DNA of 7,893 bases from Erysipelotrichaceae bacterium (GCA_900770275.1 CAAGJS010000155.1:1-7893); one strand, 5' to 3'; positions 1-6,926 are shown, counted from the first letter of the stretch. Numbers and translations are program-made. Notes: generated from the sequence alone by a model not told the origin.

Positions 1-91
1 CGATTGTTTATTTTTACGAATCATGAAGATTTATTTGCACACCATAGACATTGACGTATCTCCCTTACAGGTTCAAAATAAAAGCAGTGCA

Positions 92-129
92 GTTTGACCA
101 TTTTTGATGAAAATGGTGAACTAATTTTT
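92..129 (+). terminator. Possible intrinsic terminator before the cas operon
   Basis: ACCATTTT (97-104) and AAAATGGT (110-117) form a perfect 8-bp stem with loop TGATG. GTT (92-94) and AAC (119-121) extend it across a small internal loop. The sequence TAATTTTT (122-129) follows as a T-tract. This would end + strand transcription entering from the left. The stem is AT-rich, so it would be a weak terminator, and it could instead be a protein-binding palindrome. Confidence 0.35.
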
Positions 130-157
130 GACAAATTTACAGGCAGTTGTTTCAAAT
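128..157 (+). promoter_or_regulatory. Candidate sigma-A promoter of the cas operon
   Basis: A perfect -35 box TTGACA (128-133) is followed after 18 nt by TCAAAT (152-157), which matches TATAAT at 4 of 6 positions. It would leave a leader of about 120 nt before cas3. The -10 is poor and there is no extended -10, so this is only the best candidate in the region. Confidence 0.3.
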
Positions 158-212
158 TGCATTGGGAGAATGAGCTATTCAGATGATGTTTGCTGGAAGT
201 CTGATCGCAGGA

Positions 213-277
213 ACAGGGAGCCTGTGTTGCAATCTGTTTGTCAGCAACAGGGAAACAGAAGCTTGGAAAGCTTAAGG
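213..277 (+). promoter_or_regulatory. Hairpins and ribosome site in the cas3 leader
   Basis: Three stems can be drawn. ACAGG (213-217) pairs with CCTGT (221-225) over a GAG loop. The same right arm can instead pair downstream: CCTG/TTGC (221-230, 2-nt bulge) with GCAACAGG (244-251). AAGCTT (259-264) pairs with AAGCTT (268-273) over a GGA loop. The last hairpin ends directly before the cas3 Shine-Dalgarno AAGG (274-277), 7 nt from the ATG. The first two stems are mutually exclusive. A regulatory effect is inferred only. Confidence 0.35.
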
Positions 278-284
278 TTACACC

Positions 285-2759
285 ATGAATGAGAAAAGCA
301 ATTCATTCCATCTGGCACATCTTACGTTTACAGAAGATGGCAAATACAGATCACAGACTCTGCGGGCACATAATCGAAATGTCGGCAGCTACACGGCAGA
401 GTGCATGACTCTTGCAGGACTTGAGAGCTGTGGTATGCTCTGCGGCCTCCTGCATGATGGAAAAGGAACGCAGAAGTATCAGGCGTATCTGAAAGCCTGC
501 GTGGAGTATGACGCATATGAAAGGGGATTTGCATATAAACCAGCTTTTCCCAGGCCCATCAGGGGAAGTGTAAACCACACGTTTGCCGGGGTGATTTATC
601 TGCTGGACCGATATCACGGAAAGGGAGATCTGTCAGCAGATTACACATCAGAGATTCTTTCGTGTGCCATCGGCTCCCATCACGGACTGTTTGATTGCCT
701 GAGCCTGGAAGGCCGAAACGGTTTTATCAAACGCGTCGAGAAAACAGATCGAGAGGACATTCAGTACGAGGAAGCCAGGCAGTCCTTTGAGCATGAAATA
801 TCGTCGAAAGAGGAAATCGATCAGCTGTTTCAACAGGCAAAAGAAGAAATCCGGCAGCTGATGCAGAAGATAGCAGCGAATAACATCGAAAACGGATCGG
901 TTAACAAAGATTACCTGAACATGGGTCTGGCGTTTGCAACAAGACTGCTCACCTCGGCTCTGATGTATGCGGACAGGCGCGACACAGCGGAATTCGAAGA
1001 TCAGGAAAAATATGATGATATCCCGGCAGACTGGGATCGGGACATATCGGATTTTGAAAAGCAGTATTGCCAGTTGCAAAACGGAGGCGATGAAAGAACA
1101 GGGTCTATTAACGCAGTCAGAAAATCCATCTCTGATCAGTGTCGTGAATTTGCGAAGAAGCCTGCGGCCATTTACAGGCTGAACGTACCCACGGGAGGTG
1201 GAAAGACACTCTCCAGCCTTCGGTATGCTCTGTATCATGCCAGAGCATTTCAGAAAAAGAGAATCATCTATGTAATCCCGCTGCTGACGATCATTGACCA
1301 GAATGCCGCGGAAATCGAAAAGTACCTCCCGAACGAGACGATCCTGGAACATCACTCTGATGTGATGAAGGACGACATGACGGACGGTGAACTGCACGAA
1401 TACGATCTGATGAAGGACAGGTGGACTGCTCCCGTTATCATCACAACCCTGGTCCAGATCCTGGAAATTCTGTTTGGCGGAAAAAGCGCATCAATTGCCA
1501 GAATGCGGGCGCTTTGCAATGCCGTGGTCATCTTTGATGAAGTCCAGTCCGTACCGGTGCATTCTCTGGCATTGTTTAACGCAGCACTTAACTTCCTGAC
1601 AGAGGTATGCCGGACAACCGTGATCCTGTGTTCTGCAACACAGCCGGAATTTGACAGGCTGAAGAAATATCCGCTGCACATAAACCATACGTCGATGGTC
1701 ACACTGTCAGCGGAACAGATGAGGCCCTTTCAGAGACAGAAATATCATGATCTCAGCAGGCAGCCGCGGACCATAGATGAGACAGCGGCCTTCGCGCTTT
1801 CTATCCTGGAAGATCAGAATCCGGTCATGATTGTCTGCAACACAAAATCGGAGGCAAAGGGGCTGTATGAAAAGCTGAAGAACTGCGGCAGACAGGATCT
1901 TCGGATTGCTCATCTTTCGGCATCGATGTGTAAGGCGCACAGGAAAAAGGCCCTGAAAGACATCAATGATCAGCTGCATGCATTGCAGGCAGGGACGGAT
2001 AACCGGCCATTTGTCCTTGTGACAACCCAGCTTGTGGAAGCGGGAGTGAATTTGTCCTTTCGATCCGTGATCCGGATCCTTGCCGGAAACGACAACCTGG
2101 TTCAGACGGGAGGCAGATGTAACCGAAGTAATGAATATGGAGCAGGAGACGTGTATCTTCTCAAACTCTCAGGCGAAGAGCAGCAGCTCAGAAACCTTCC
2201 TGAAATTCGAATGGCACAGGACGCAATGACGGAAAGTATTTCCAGACACCTGTCTTTTGAACCGGAGGGAGACCGTTTTATTGAAGATTACTATCTTGCG
2301 TTGTTTACGGATATTGAGAGCCTTGGAAAGTCGGAATATCCGTTCCGTTATTCTGATGGAAAGACGTATTCCATTGCATGGCTGTTAAGCGGGGAACTGA
2401 AAACGAGTGACGAAACATACAGAATGCGTCAGCCGTTTAAGACGGCCGCACAGGAGTACCGGGTATTCTCCGAAAATACGTATTCTGTGCTCGTACCATA
2501 TGGAGAAGAAGGAGAGAGGCTGACAGAGTCCATCAGATCTTTTGACAGAACCGGCAGAGTCATTCCGAAAAGTCTGCTGCGACAGGCGGGAGATTACATT
2601 GTACAGATCTATGAATGGCAGAAAGTAAAGCTGGAGGAAAAGGGCATGTTGGAGTCTCTGGCAGACGGGCAGATTTATGTGCTGGCCAGGACTGCATATG
2701 ATGAAACACTCGGCTTAAATACAGAGGCGGAATGGACCACAGAAGATATGGTCTATTAG
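285..2759 (+). CDS. cas3: CRISPR-associated helicase/nuclease Cas3 (type I-C)
   Basis: This is the effector nuclease-helicase recruited by Cascade to the R-loop to nick and degrade target DNA 3' to 5'. The 824-residue product is a normal length for an I-C Cas3 with an N-terminal HD domain fused to an SF2 helicase. HD-domain ligands are visible: H29, H57-D58, H98, H132-H133 and D230 (YADRRD). Helicase motifs follow: Walker A VPTGGGKT (301-308), DEVQ box (418-421), SAT (450-452), motif V TTQLVEAGVNLSF (580-592) and motif VI QTGGRCNR (607-614). The start ATG has AAGG at 7 nt, and the N-terminal AH...H pattern fits the family start. Two oddities: the usual HDxGK motif reads HDGKG, one residue short, and motif V has Asn where Asp is usual. 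It is the first gene of the operon, 12 nt before cas5c. The identity is secure, but full activity is not guaranteed. Confidence 0.97.
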   Translation: MNEKSNSFHLAHLTFTEDGKYRSQTLRAHNRNVGSYTAECMTLAGLESCGMLCGLLHDGKGTQKYQAYLKACVEYDAYERGFAYKPAFPRPIRGSVNHTFAGVIYLLDRYHGKGDLSADYTSEILSCAIGSHHGLFDCLSLEGRNGFIKRVEKTDREDIQYEEARQSFEHEISSKEEIDQLFQQAKEEIRQLMQKIAANNIENGSVNKDYLNMGLAFATRLLTSALMYADRRDTAEFEDQEKYDDIPADWDRDISDFEKQYCQLQNGGDERTGSINAVRKSISDQCREFAKKPAAIYRLNVPTGGGKTLSSLRYALYHARAFQKKRIIYVIPLLTIIDQNAAEIEKYLPNETILEHHSDVMKDDMTDGELHEYDLMKDRWTAPVIITTLVQILEILFGGKSASIARMRALCNAVVIFDEVQSVPVHSLALFNAALNFLTEVCRTTVILCSATQPEFDRLKKYPLHINHTSMVTLSAEQMRPFQRQKYHDLSRQPRTIDETAAFALSILEDQNPVMIVCNTKSEAKGLYEKLKNCGRQDLRIAHLSASMCKAHRKKALKDINDQLHALQAGTDNRPFVLVTTQLVEAGVNLSFRSVIRILAGNDNLVQTGGRCNRSNEYGAGDVYLLKLSGEEQQLRNLPEIRMAQDAMTESISRHLSFEPEGDRFIEDYYLALFTDIESLGKSEYPFRYSDGKTYSIAWLLSGELKTSDETYRMRQPFKTAAQEYRVFSENTYSVLVPYGEEGERLTESIRSFDRTGRVIPKSLLRQAGDYIVQIYEWQKVKLEEKGMLESLADGQIYVLARTAYDETLGLNTEAEWTTEDMVY

Positions 2760-2771
2760 GAAGAGGGAAAA

Positions 2772-3518
2772 ATGAGTGTAAAGAAGGACAAAGAGGAGCT
2801 GACATTAAAATACTGCAGGGAAAATCGCGTGGAGTTTGAGGTCTGCGGTGACATGGCACTGTTTGCGGATCCCATTACGTCAGTCGGCGGAGAGAAGACA
2901 ACCTACAGTGTACCGACCTATGAAGCAATGAAAGGTGTTGCGAAGTCCATCTACTGGAAGCCGACTTTTATCTGGGTGATTGATAAGGTCAGAGTCCTCA
3001 ACGAGATCCGAACGGAAGCCATGGGCATCAAACTTCCGAGAATCAACGGGGATGGTCAGGATCTCGCAAATTATACCTACCTGACGGATGTCAGATACCA
3101 GGTACAGGCGCATCTGATCTGGAATCTTAACCGTCCGGAATATGTACAGGACAGGAATCTCGGAAAACATTATGGAATCTTTGCAAAATCCGTACTCAAG
3201 GGTGGCAGACTTCCCGTTTTCCTCGGGAAAAGCGAGTGCTGCGCCGAGGTGGCTCCCTGCAATTTTGGTGAAGGAGAAAGTGCTTATGATAATTCCGGGT
3301 CGATAGGACTTGGATATATGTACCACGGGATCACCTATCCGGACGAGGCGTATTCAGAGGAGACCCGCGGAAAGTACACGCTTGATATAGCACCCGTGAC
3401 GATGGTTAACGGCGTGATTGAGTTTTTACCGCCTGAGAAGTGCATGCATAAGACCATCCGAGAGGGAGATCTCAAAGTCTTCGAGCAGAAAGGAGGGCAG
3501 GATGTCCTTACTGAGTGA
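2772..3518 (+). CDS. cas5c: Cas5c (Cas5d), pre-crRNA endonuclease of type I-C
   Basis: In type I-C, which lacks Cas6, this RAMP-fold protein cuts the CRISPR transcript and stays on the 5' handle of the crRNA in Cascade. The 248-residue product contains GDMALFADP (26-34), SVPTYEAMKG (46-55), SIYWKP (59-64), YQVQAHLIWNLNRP (109-122), GKHYGIF (131-137) and a C-terminal Cas5 region. From memory of the B. halodurans Cas5d sequence, its catalytic Y46, K116 and H117 align with Y61, K132 and H133 here, so processing activity should be intact. The N-terminus is about 15 residues longer than in that homologue. The chosen ATG has GAGG at 5 nt and lies 12 nt after the cas3 stop. The 3' end overlaps cas8c by 17 nt, which suggests translational coupling. 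Confidence 0.96.
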   Translation: MSVKKDKEELTLKYCRENRVEFEVCGDMALFADPITSVGGEKTTYSVPTYEAMKGVAKSIYWKPTFIWVIDKVRVLNEIRTEAMGIKLPRINGDGQDLANYTYLTDVRYQVQAHLIWNLNRPEYVQDRNLGKHYGIFAKSVLKGGRLPVFLGKSECCAEVAPCNFGEGESAYDNSGSIGLGYMYHGITYPDEAYSEETRGKYTLDIAPVTMVNGVIEFLPPEKCMHKTIREGDLKVFEQKGGQDVLTE

Positions 3519-5436
3519 TCTGATTCTGACCTATGACAGCTATTTTGGACATGAACCGGAAAACACGGAGAAGATGGCACCGGTTGCCCACACGTATGGC
3601 AGTAAAAAGCAGGTGATCGATGTCACGATTGACCAGCATGGAAATTTCAGTCATGCAGAACTGAATGGAAAGAACAATTCCAAGACACTGCTTGCCGTGA
3701 CGGAAGAGTCGGCGTCACGCACCTCTTCTGCGGCAACCACGCCACACGCTCTGAATGACAACCTGATGTTCATGACATCTCACCACAACTGCGACGCAAA
3801 GGGTGTCAACAAATCCTATGAGGCATACATGTCGCAGCTGAAGAAGTGGAGTGATTCGCCGGAGGCCTGTGAACAGGTAAAGGCAATTTATCAGTATCTT
3901 TCCGCTCATGACCTGGTTGATGATTTACTGAATGCCAGGGTATTCCCGGAGGAGAAAGGCAAAGTTGAACCTGACAAATATATGAAATTTGTCGTGAGAT
4001 GGTCTGTCAGCATGGATGATCCGGAGGAGATCAAGCAGACCTGGATCAATCCGAAGGTCCTTTCTTCCTGGGAGCAGTACTACACGACTTATCACCGGAA
4101 CCATGCGGAGAAGGTGCTCGATGGAATCACCGGAGAAGTCAGTGACGTCGAAAAACTGCATCCGAAAGCGATCAACGCATATGGGAATTCCAAACTGATT
4201 TCCGTGGCCGTGAAGGAAGATTCCACGCTGAACTTCAAGGGCGAACGTTTTTCTGACGAGAGCCAGATTGTTCAGATCGGGTATGAAAATTCCCAGAAGG
4301 CACATAACGCTTTGGGCTGGCTGATCGATACACAAAGTGTCGCAATCAGCAAGAACGCTTTGCCCTATGAAACGTCCGATGAGAAGCCAAAATATATCGT
4401 CTGCTGGTCTCCGACCTATACGGACGAGAACAATGATGAACTTTCACAACTGCTAGGTGTGAGGGTGACCGGTTCAAATCGCGAAGACAACAGCTATGAA
4501 AAAAAGCTGCGGAGAGTGCTCTTTGGCCTGCAGGAGAGCACAACGGTGCAGGAGAGAATTGCACTGCTGATGATAGACAGATCCGGCGACGGCAGGTTTT
4601 CACCGGTCCTGTATCGATCCATGTCTGCCGCCAATTTCCTTGAAAAGATCAGAAATTGGTACGCACAGTGCATTTGGTATTTTTACGACGCAAGCTTGAA
4701 AAAGGTTTGCATCAACTCACCGTCTCTGTTTGATATTGCGAAATGCGCTTACGGAACGGAACGCATCACGGACGCCGGGCAGCCATATCTTGACGTAAAC
4801 GATTCGGTCTTTAAGGACACGATCAATACGCTTCTGACAATCGTATTGGACGGAAGGAAAGTACCGGACAGCCTGATCAGAAGGCTTACCGTACAGGCAT
4901 CAGAGCCGGAGCGGTTTGCAGGTAATGAGGGACATAAGTGGTGGACCTGGCAGGAAATCCTGCGTACCGCCTGTGCCATGATACATTACAGAAACATGAT
5001 GTCAGATCCCAAGAAAGGAGAGAAAGATTTGAGCCTGGATAAACAAAATGATAACAGAAGCTACCTGTTTGGAAGGCTTCTTGCGGTGGTGGATAAGATT
5101 GAAAACACTGCACTGAACAGAAAAGCCTCTGAGGGTGCAAAGAGCAGTCACCGGGATACGAATGCGATGAGGCTGTGGAGCGCATATGTAGCGCATCCGT
5201 TCACCTGCTATGCCAATCTCAGAAACTGTGTTTCATCTTATCTCAGCTCCCTGCCGTATGGGAGTCGCAAATATTACGAGGACGAGACGCAGGAAATTAT
5301 GGAAAAGCTTGCCGGACAGAAGAATCTGAACCGTCCTTTGGATCCGGATTATCTGATTGGATTTTACATGGAGCGGGAAGCATTGAACCAGTACAGATCC
5401 GCAAATGCGGATGAGAAGCAGACAACAGAAGACTGA
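3502..5436 (+). CDS. cas8c: Cas8c (Csd1), large subunit of type I-C Cascade
   Basis: Cas8c is the large Cascade subunit that recognises the PAM, holds the R-loop and recruits Cas3. The ATG at 3502 is chosen because AAAGGAGGG (3489-3497) precedes it. The frame stays open upstream to a TTG at 3418, but that would lie deep inside cas5c with no ribosome site. The product is 644 residues, in the usual range. Family-like segments are HALNDNLMFMT (82-92), KSYEAYMSQLKKW (104-116), AISKNALPYE (281-290), MIDRSGDGRFSPVLYRSM (357-374) and RSYLFGRLLAVVDKIE (519-534). The last begins the C-terminal helical domain, which is also made separately as Cas11c. The gene overlaps the end of cas5c by 17 nt and ends 16 nt before cas7c. 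No frameshift or stop is seen. Confidence 0.95.
   Translation: MSLLSDLILTYDSYFGHEPENTEKMAPVAHTYGSKKQVIDVTIDQHGNFSHAELNGKNNSKTLLAVTEESASRTSSAATTPHALNDNLMFMTSHHNCDAKGVNKSYEAYMSQLKKWSDSPEACEQVKAIYQYLSAHDLVDDLLNARVFPEEKGKVEPDKYMKFVVRWSVSMDDPEEIKQTWINPKVLSSWEQYYTTYHRNHAEKVLDGITGEVSDVEKLHPKAINAYGNSKLISVAVKEDSTLNFKGERFSDESQIVQIGYENSQKAHNALGWLIDTQSVAISKNALPYETSDEKPKYIVCWSPTYTDENNDELSQLLGVRVTGSNREDNSYEKKLRRVLFGLQESTTVQERIALLMIDRSGDGRFSPVLYRSMSAANFLEKIRNWYAQCIWYFYDASLKKVCINSPSLFDIAKCAYGTERITDAGQPYLDVNDSVFKDTINTLLTIVLDGRKVPDSLIRRLTVQASEPERFAGNEGHKWWTWQEILRTACAMIHYRNMMSDPKKGEKDLSLDKQNDNRSYLFGRLLAVVDKIENTALNRKASEGAKSSHRDTNAMRLWSAYVAHPFTCYANLRNCVSSYLSSLPYGSRKYYEDETQEIMEKLAGQKNLNRPLDPDYLIGFYMEREALNQYRSANADEKQTTED
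5015..5031 (+). promoter_or_regulatory. Internal ribosome site and TTG start for cas11c
   Basis: AAGGAG (5015-5020) within AAGAAAGGAGAG is followed by 8 nt and TTG (5029-5031), all inside cas8c and in its frame. It encodes the linker KKGEKDL, a charged stretch just before the C-terminal helical domain, where a ribosome site can be kept without disturbing the fold. It sets the start of Cas11c. Confidence 0.7.
5029..5436 (+). CDS. cas11c: Cas11c small subunit from internal start in cas8c
   Basis: In studied type I-C systems the small subunit Cas11c is translated from an internal start near the 3' end of cas8c, and two copies line the belly of Cascade. Here the in-frame codon TTG at 5029 (Leu510 of Cas8c) has AAGGAG (5015-5020) at 8 nt, as good as the sites of the annotated genes. 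The resulting protein would be 135 residues, starting about 10 residues before the conserved YLFGRLLAVVDKIE segment and ending at the cas8c stop. That matches the size and position expected for Cas11c. No in-frame ATG lies between the ribosome site and that segment; the ATG at 5048 is out of frame. The start is inferred from sequence only. Confidence 0.75.
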   Translation: MSLDKQNDNRSYLFGRLLAVVDKIENTALNRKASEGAKSSHRDTNAMRLWSAYVAHPFTCYANLRNCVSSYLSSLPYGSRKYYEDETQEIMEKLAGQKNLNRPLDPDYLIGFYMEREALNQYRSANADEKQTTED

Positions 5437-5452
5437 TTATAGGGAGGTTATT

Positions 5453-6322
5453 ATGGCACTGAACAGCAAAATTGATTTTATGGCAATCGTTACGGTTGAG
5501 GATGCAAATCCCAACGGGGATCCGCTGAATGGAAATCGTCCCAGACAGCACTATGACAATACGGGCTTCATGACACCGGTATGCATTAAGAGAAAACTCC
5601 GCAATCGTCTGCAGGACATGGGAAGAAAGGTCCTGATTCAGCAGAATGACAGGTCGGACGATGGTCTGAAGAGCATCAGTGAGCGGCTGAATACGGTCAA
5701 GGAGATCGCTGACGCAAGAACAAAAAAGGCTGATAAAGGGGAGAAGGTCGACAAGAGCGAAATTATCACCCGGAAGGCCTGTGAGGTGTTCGAGGATGTG
5801 AGAGCATTCGGCGCAACGATTGCGCTGAAGGACAAGACTGCGGTTGGTGTGAGAGGGCCGGTAACCATTCAGCAGGCAAAAAGCATTGGATCGGTAGATA
5901 TTGAGAGCAACCAGATTACGAAGAGTACGAACAATGAAGCTGATGATACCAAGGGTTCCGATACGATGGGTATGCAGCATACCGTCCGGTTTGGCACCTA
6001 TGTAATCAAGGGCTCCATTAATCCGATTCTTGCAGCAAAGACTGGATTCTCAGACCAGGATGCCAAAGATATCAAGGAAGCTCTCAGAACATTATTTGAG
6101 AATGACGAATCCGCAGCAAGACCCGCAGGAAGCATGAATGTTGTACGTCTGTACTGGTGGGAGCAGAGTGCCGACAAGATCAGTTATTCCACCAGCCATG
6201 TGCTGAATACGATCCAGATTGAGCCGGTAAATCCGGAAGAGCCGGCAAAGTCGATCGATGATTTCAGTATTACGGAAAATGATCTTCCGGATCTGAAGCC
6301 TGAAGTAATCGAAGGATTCTGA
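5453..6322 (+). CDS. cas7c: Cas7c (Csd2), backbone subunit of type I-C Cascade
   Basis: Several copies of Cas7 bind along the crRNA spacer and form the Cascade filament. The start ATG at 5453 has GGGAGG 5 nt upstream. The in-frame ATG at 5405 lies inside cas8c and lacks a site. The 289-residue product has the family hallmarks NPNGDP (19-24), DVRAFGA (115-121), VRGPVTIQQAKSI (133-145), SVDIESNQITKSTN (147-160) and MGMQHTVRFGTYVIKG (172-187). A lysine-rich stretch around residues 88-104 is probably a surface or RNA-contact loop. The stop TGA shares its last A with the cas4 start ATG, an arrangement typical of coupled translation. Confidence 0.97.
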   Translation: MALNSKIDFMAIVTVEDANPNGDPLNGNRPRQHYDNTGFMTPVCIKRKLRNRLQDMGRKVLIQQNDRSDDGLKSISERLNTVKEIADARTKKADKGEKVDKSEIITRKACEVFEDVRAFGATIALKDKTAVGVRGPVTIQQAKSIGSVDIESNQITKSTNNEADDTKGSDTMGMQHTVRFGTYVIKGSINPILAAKTGFSDQDAKDIKEALRTLFENDESAARPAGSMNVVRLYWWEQSADKISYSTSHVLNTIQIEPVNPEEPAKSIDDFSITENDLPDLKPEVIEGF

Positions 6323-6750
6323 TGGAACAGGAATACCGCGAGGAGGATTATCTGCAGCTTTCCGGGATTCAGCATTTTCTGTACTGCAGGAGACAATGGG
6401 CGCTGATCCACATCGAGCAGCAGTGGTCAGAGAATGGCCTGACAACAGACGGAAAACTGTTTCATCAGCGGGTGCATGACGAAGATTCTGTTGAGCTTCG
6501 CGGCAACATTCTGTCTGTCAGAGGCTTGAGAATCTCCTCCCGGCGGCTTGGAATAAGCGGCTGCTGTGATCTCGTAGAGTTTCACAGGGTGAAGGAAAAC
6601 GGGATTACACTCCGGGACTATCAGGGCCTTTGGAGTGTAATCCCAATTGAATACAAGAGGGGCAGGAAGGACTTCTCTGAAGCGGACGCGGCACAGCTCT
6701 GTGCGGAAGCATTATGCCTGGAGGAGATGCTATGCTCCCTAACTTCTTGA
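6322..6750 (+). pseudogene. cas4: cas4, 3'-truncated by an insertion sequence
   Basis: Cas4 is a RecB-like Fe-S exonuclease that works with Cas1-Cas2 to select PAM-proximal prespacers and trim them. This reading frame gives only 142 residues where I-C Cas4 proteins usually have about 200-220. The preserved part shows Cys22 (LYCRRQW), His48, Asp83 in GCCDLVEF, Glu110 and Lys112 in PIEYKRG, and Gln125 in AAQLCAEA, which is the nuclease core. Homology-like sequence stops near EEMLC (134-138), then SLTS and a stop come from the junction. The C-terminal cluster of three cysteines that ligate the Fe-S cluster with Cys22 is missing. Start: ATG with GAAGGA at 5 nt, overlapping the cas7c stop by 1 nt. 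A short protein may still be made, but normal Cas4 function is unlikely. Confidence 0.9.
6601..6644. repeat. Perfect 13-bp inverted repeat inside cas4
   Basis: GGGATTACACTCC (6601-6613) and its exact reverse complement GGAGTGTAATCCC (6632-6644) are separated by 18 nt. The RNA would form a stable 13-bp stem just before the codons for the catalytic PIEYK motif of Cas4. The encoded peptide (GIT...SVIPIEYK) looks like normal Cas4, so the repeat is not an obvious insertion. Its function is unknown. Confidence 0.85.
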
Positions 6751-6751
6751 A

Positions 6752-6926
6752 ATAATATAGGCTCGTCCCCGGACCGACCGCCCAGGAGGCAAGCAGATGA
6801 ACTGTTGCTAAGTTATCCAAAAGTGCCTTAAAACTGGCCTTTTTTCGGTCTTTGATACAACTGAATATATGGTGGGCTAACGCCTGTGGATACCACGTTG
6901 ACTTCTTTTGTACGAGCCTATATTAT
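6752..6926. repeat. 15-bp perfect inverted repeats at the IS left end
   Basis: ATAATATAGGCTCGT (6752-6766) has an exact inverted copy ACGAGCCTATATTAT (6912-6926), enclosing 145 bp. The 9-bp core TATAGGCTC occurs three times: direct at 6756-6764 and 6924-6932, and inverted as GAGCCTATA at 6914-6922. The last two lie back to back. The enclosed segment has no ORF with a good start. It can form short stems such as GTGG-ATA-CCAC (6886-6896), and it contains a TTTTTT run (6840-6845) that lacks a strong preceding stem. Confidence 0.85.
6898..6926 (+). promoter_or_regulatory. Near-consensus promoter of the transposase
   Basis: TTGACT (6898-6903) and TATTAT (6921-6926), each 5 of 6 matches to consensus, are spaced by exactly 17 nt. 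Transcription would start near 6933, leaving a leader of only about 14 nt that contains the ribosome site. The -10 lies between two back-to-back copies of the IS end motif, so transposase bound there could repress its own promoter. That regulation is inferred. Confidence 0.65.

Larger units (their letters stand above)
1..284. other. Non-coding leader region upstream of cas3
   Basis: No convincing protein gene is seen here on either strand. The first ~160 bases are AT-rich compared with the operon that follows, and the rest contains several short hairpins leading to the cas3 ribosome site. A 24-codon ORF (23-97) has no ribosome site. A 40-codon ORF (170-292) overlaps the cas3 start and is treated as a speculative leader ORF only. 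No CRISPR repeats or repeat-like units occur, so this is not the array leader as far as can be seen. The stretch most likely carries the operon promoter. Confidence 0.7.

Noticed and set aside
23..97. 24-codon ORF in the leader
   Set aside because: No ribosome site, no recognisable peptide, and it ends in the hairpin at 92-121.
1..284. CRISPR array or repeat remnant next to cas3
   Set aside because: No repeated ~30-base unit is present; the only direct repeat is the 8-base AACAGGGA.
648..1397. Long antisense open frame (249 codons) inside cas3
   Set aside because: It lies wholly opposite a well-supported cas3, has no recognisable domain, and its Phe/Val/Arg-rich sequence is the usual product of reading a coding strand backwards.
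2069..2078. GATCCGGATC palindrome in cas3
   Set aside because: A 10-bp palindrome in conserved helicase codons is expected by chance and has no partner site.
3418..3501. Upstream TTG as the cas8c start
   Set aside because: It lies deep in cas5c with no ribosome site, and the added residues are low-quality; ATG 3502 has AAAGGAGGG just upstream.
5297..5980. Antisense open frame (227 codons) across cas8c and cas7c
   Set aside because: It spans the ends of two conserved genes on the opposite strand, shows no family motif and has no context of its own.
6822..6850. Intrinsic terminator at the TTTTTT run in the IS end
   Set aside because: The preceding GCC/GGC pairing is only about 3 bp, too weak to support a terminator call.
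6742..6907. ACTTCTT at 6742-6748 and 6901-6907 as a target-site duplication
   Set aside because: The second copy lies inside the inverted repeats rather than outside them, so it cannot flank an element bounded by those repeats; a 7-mer recurrence is plausible by chance.
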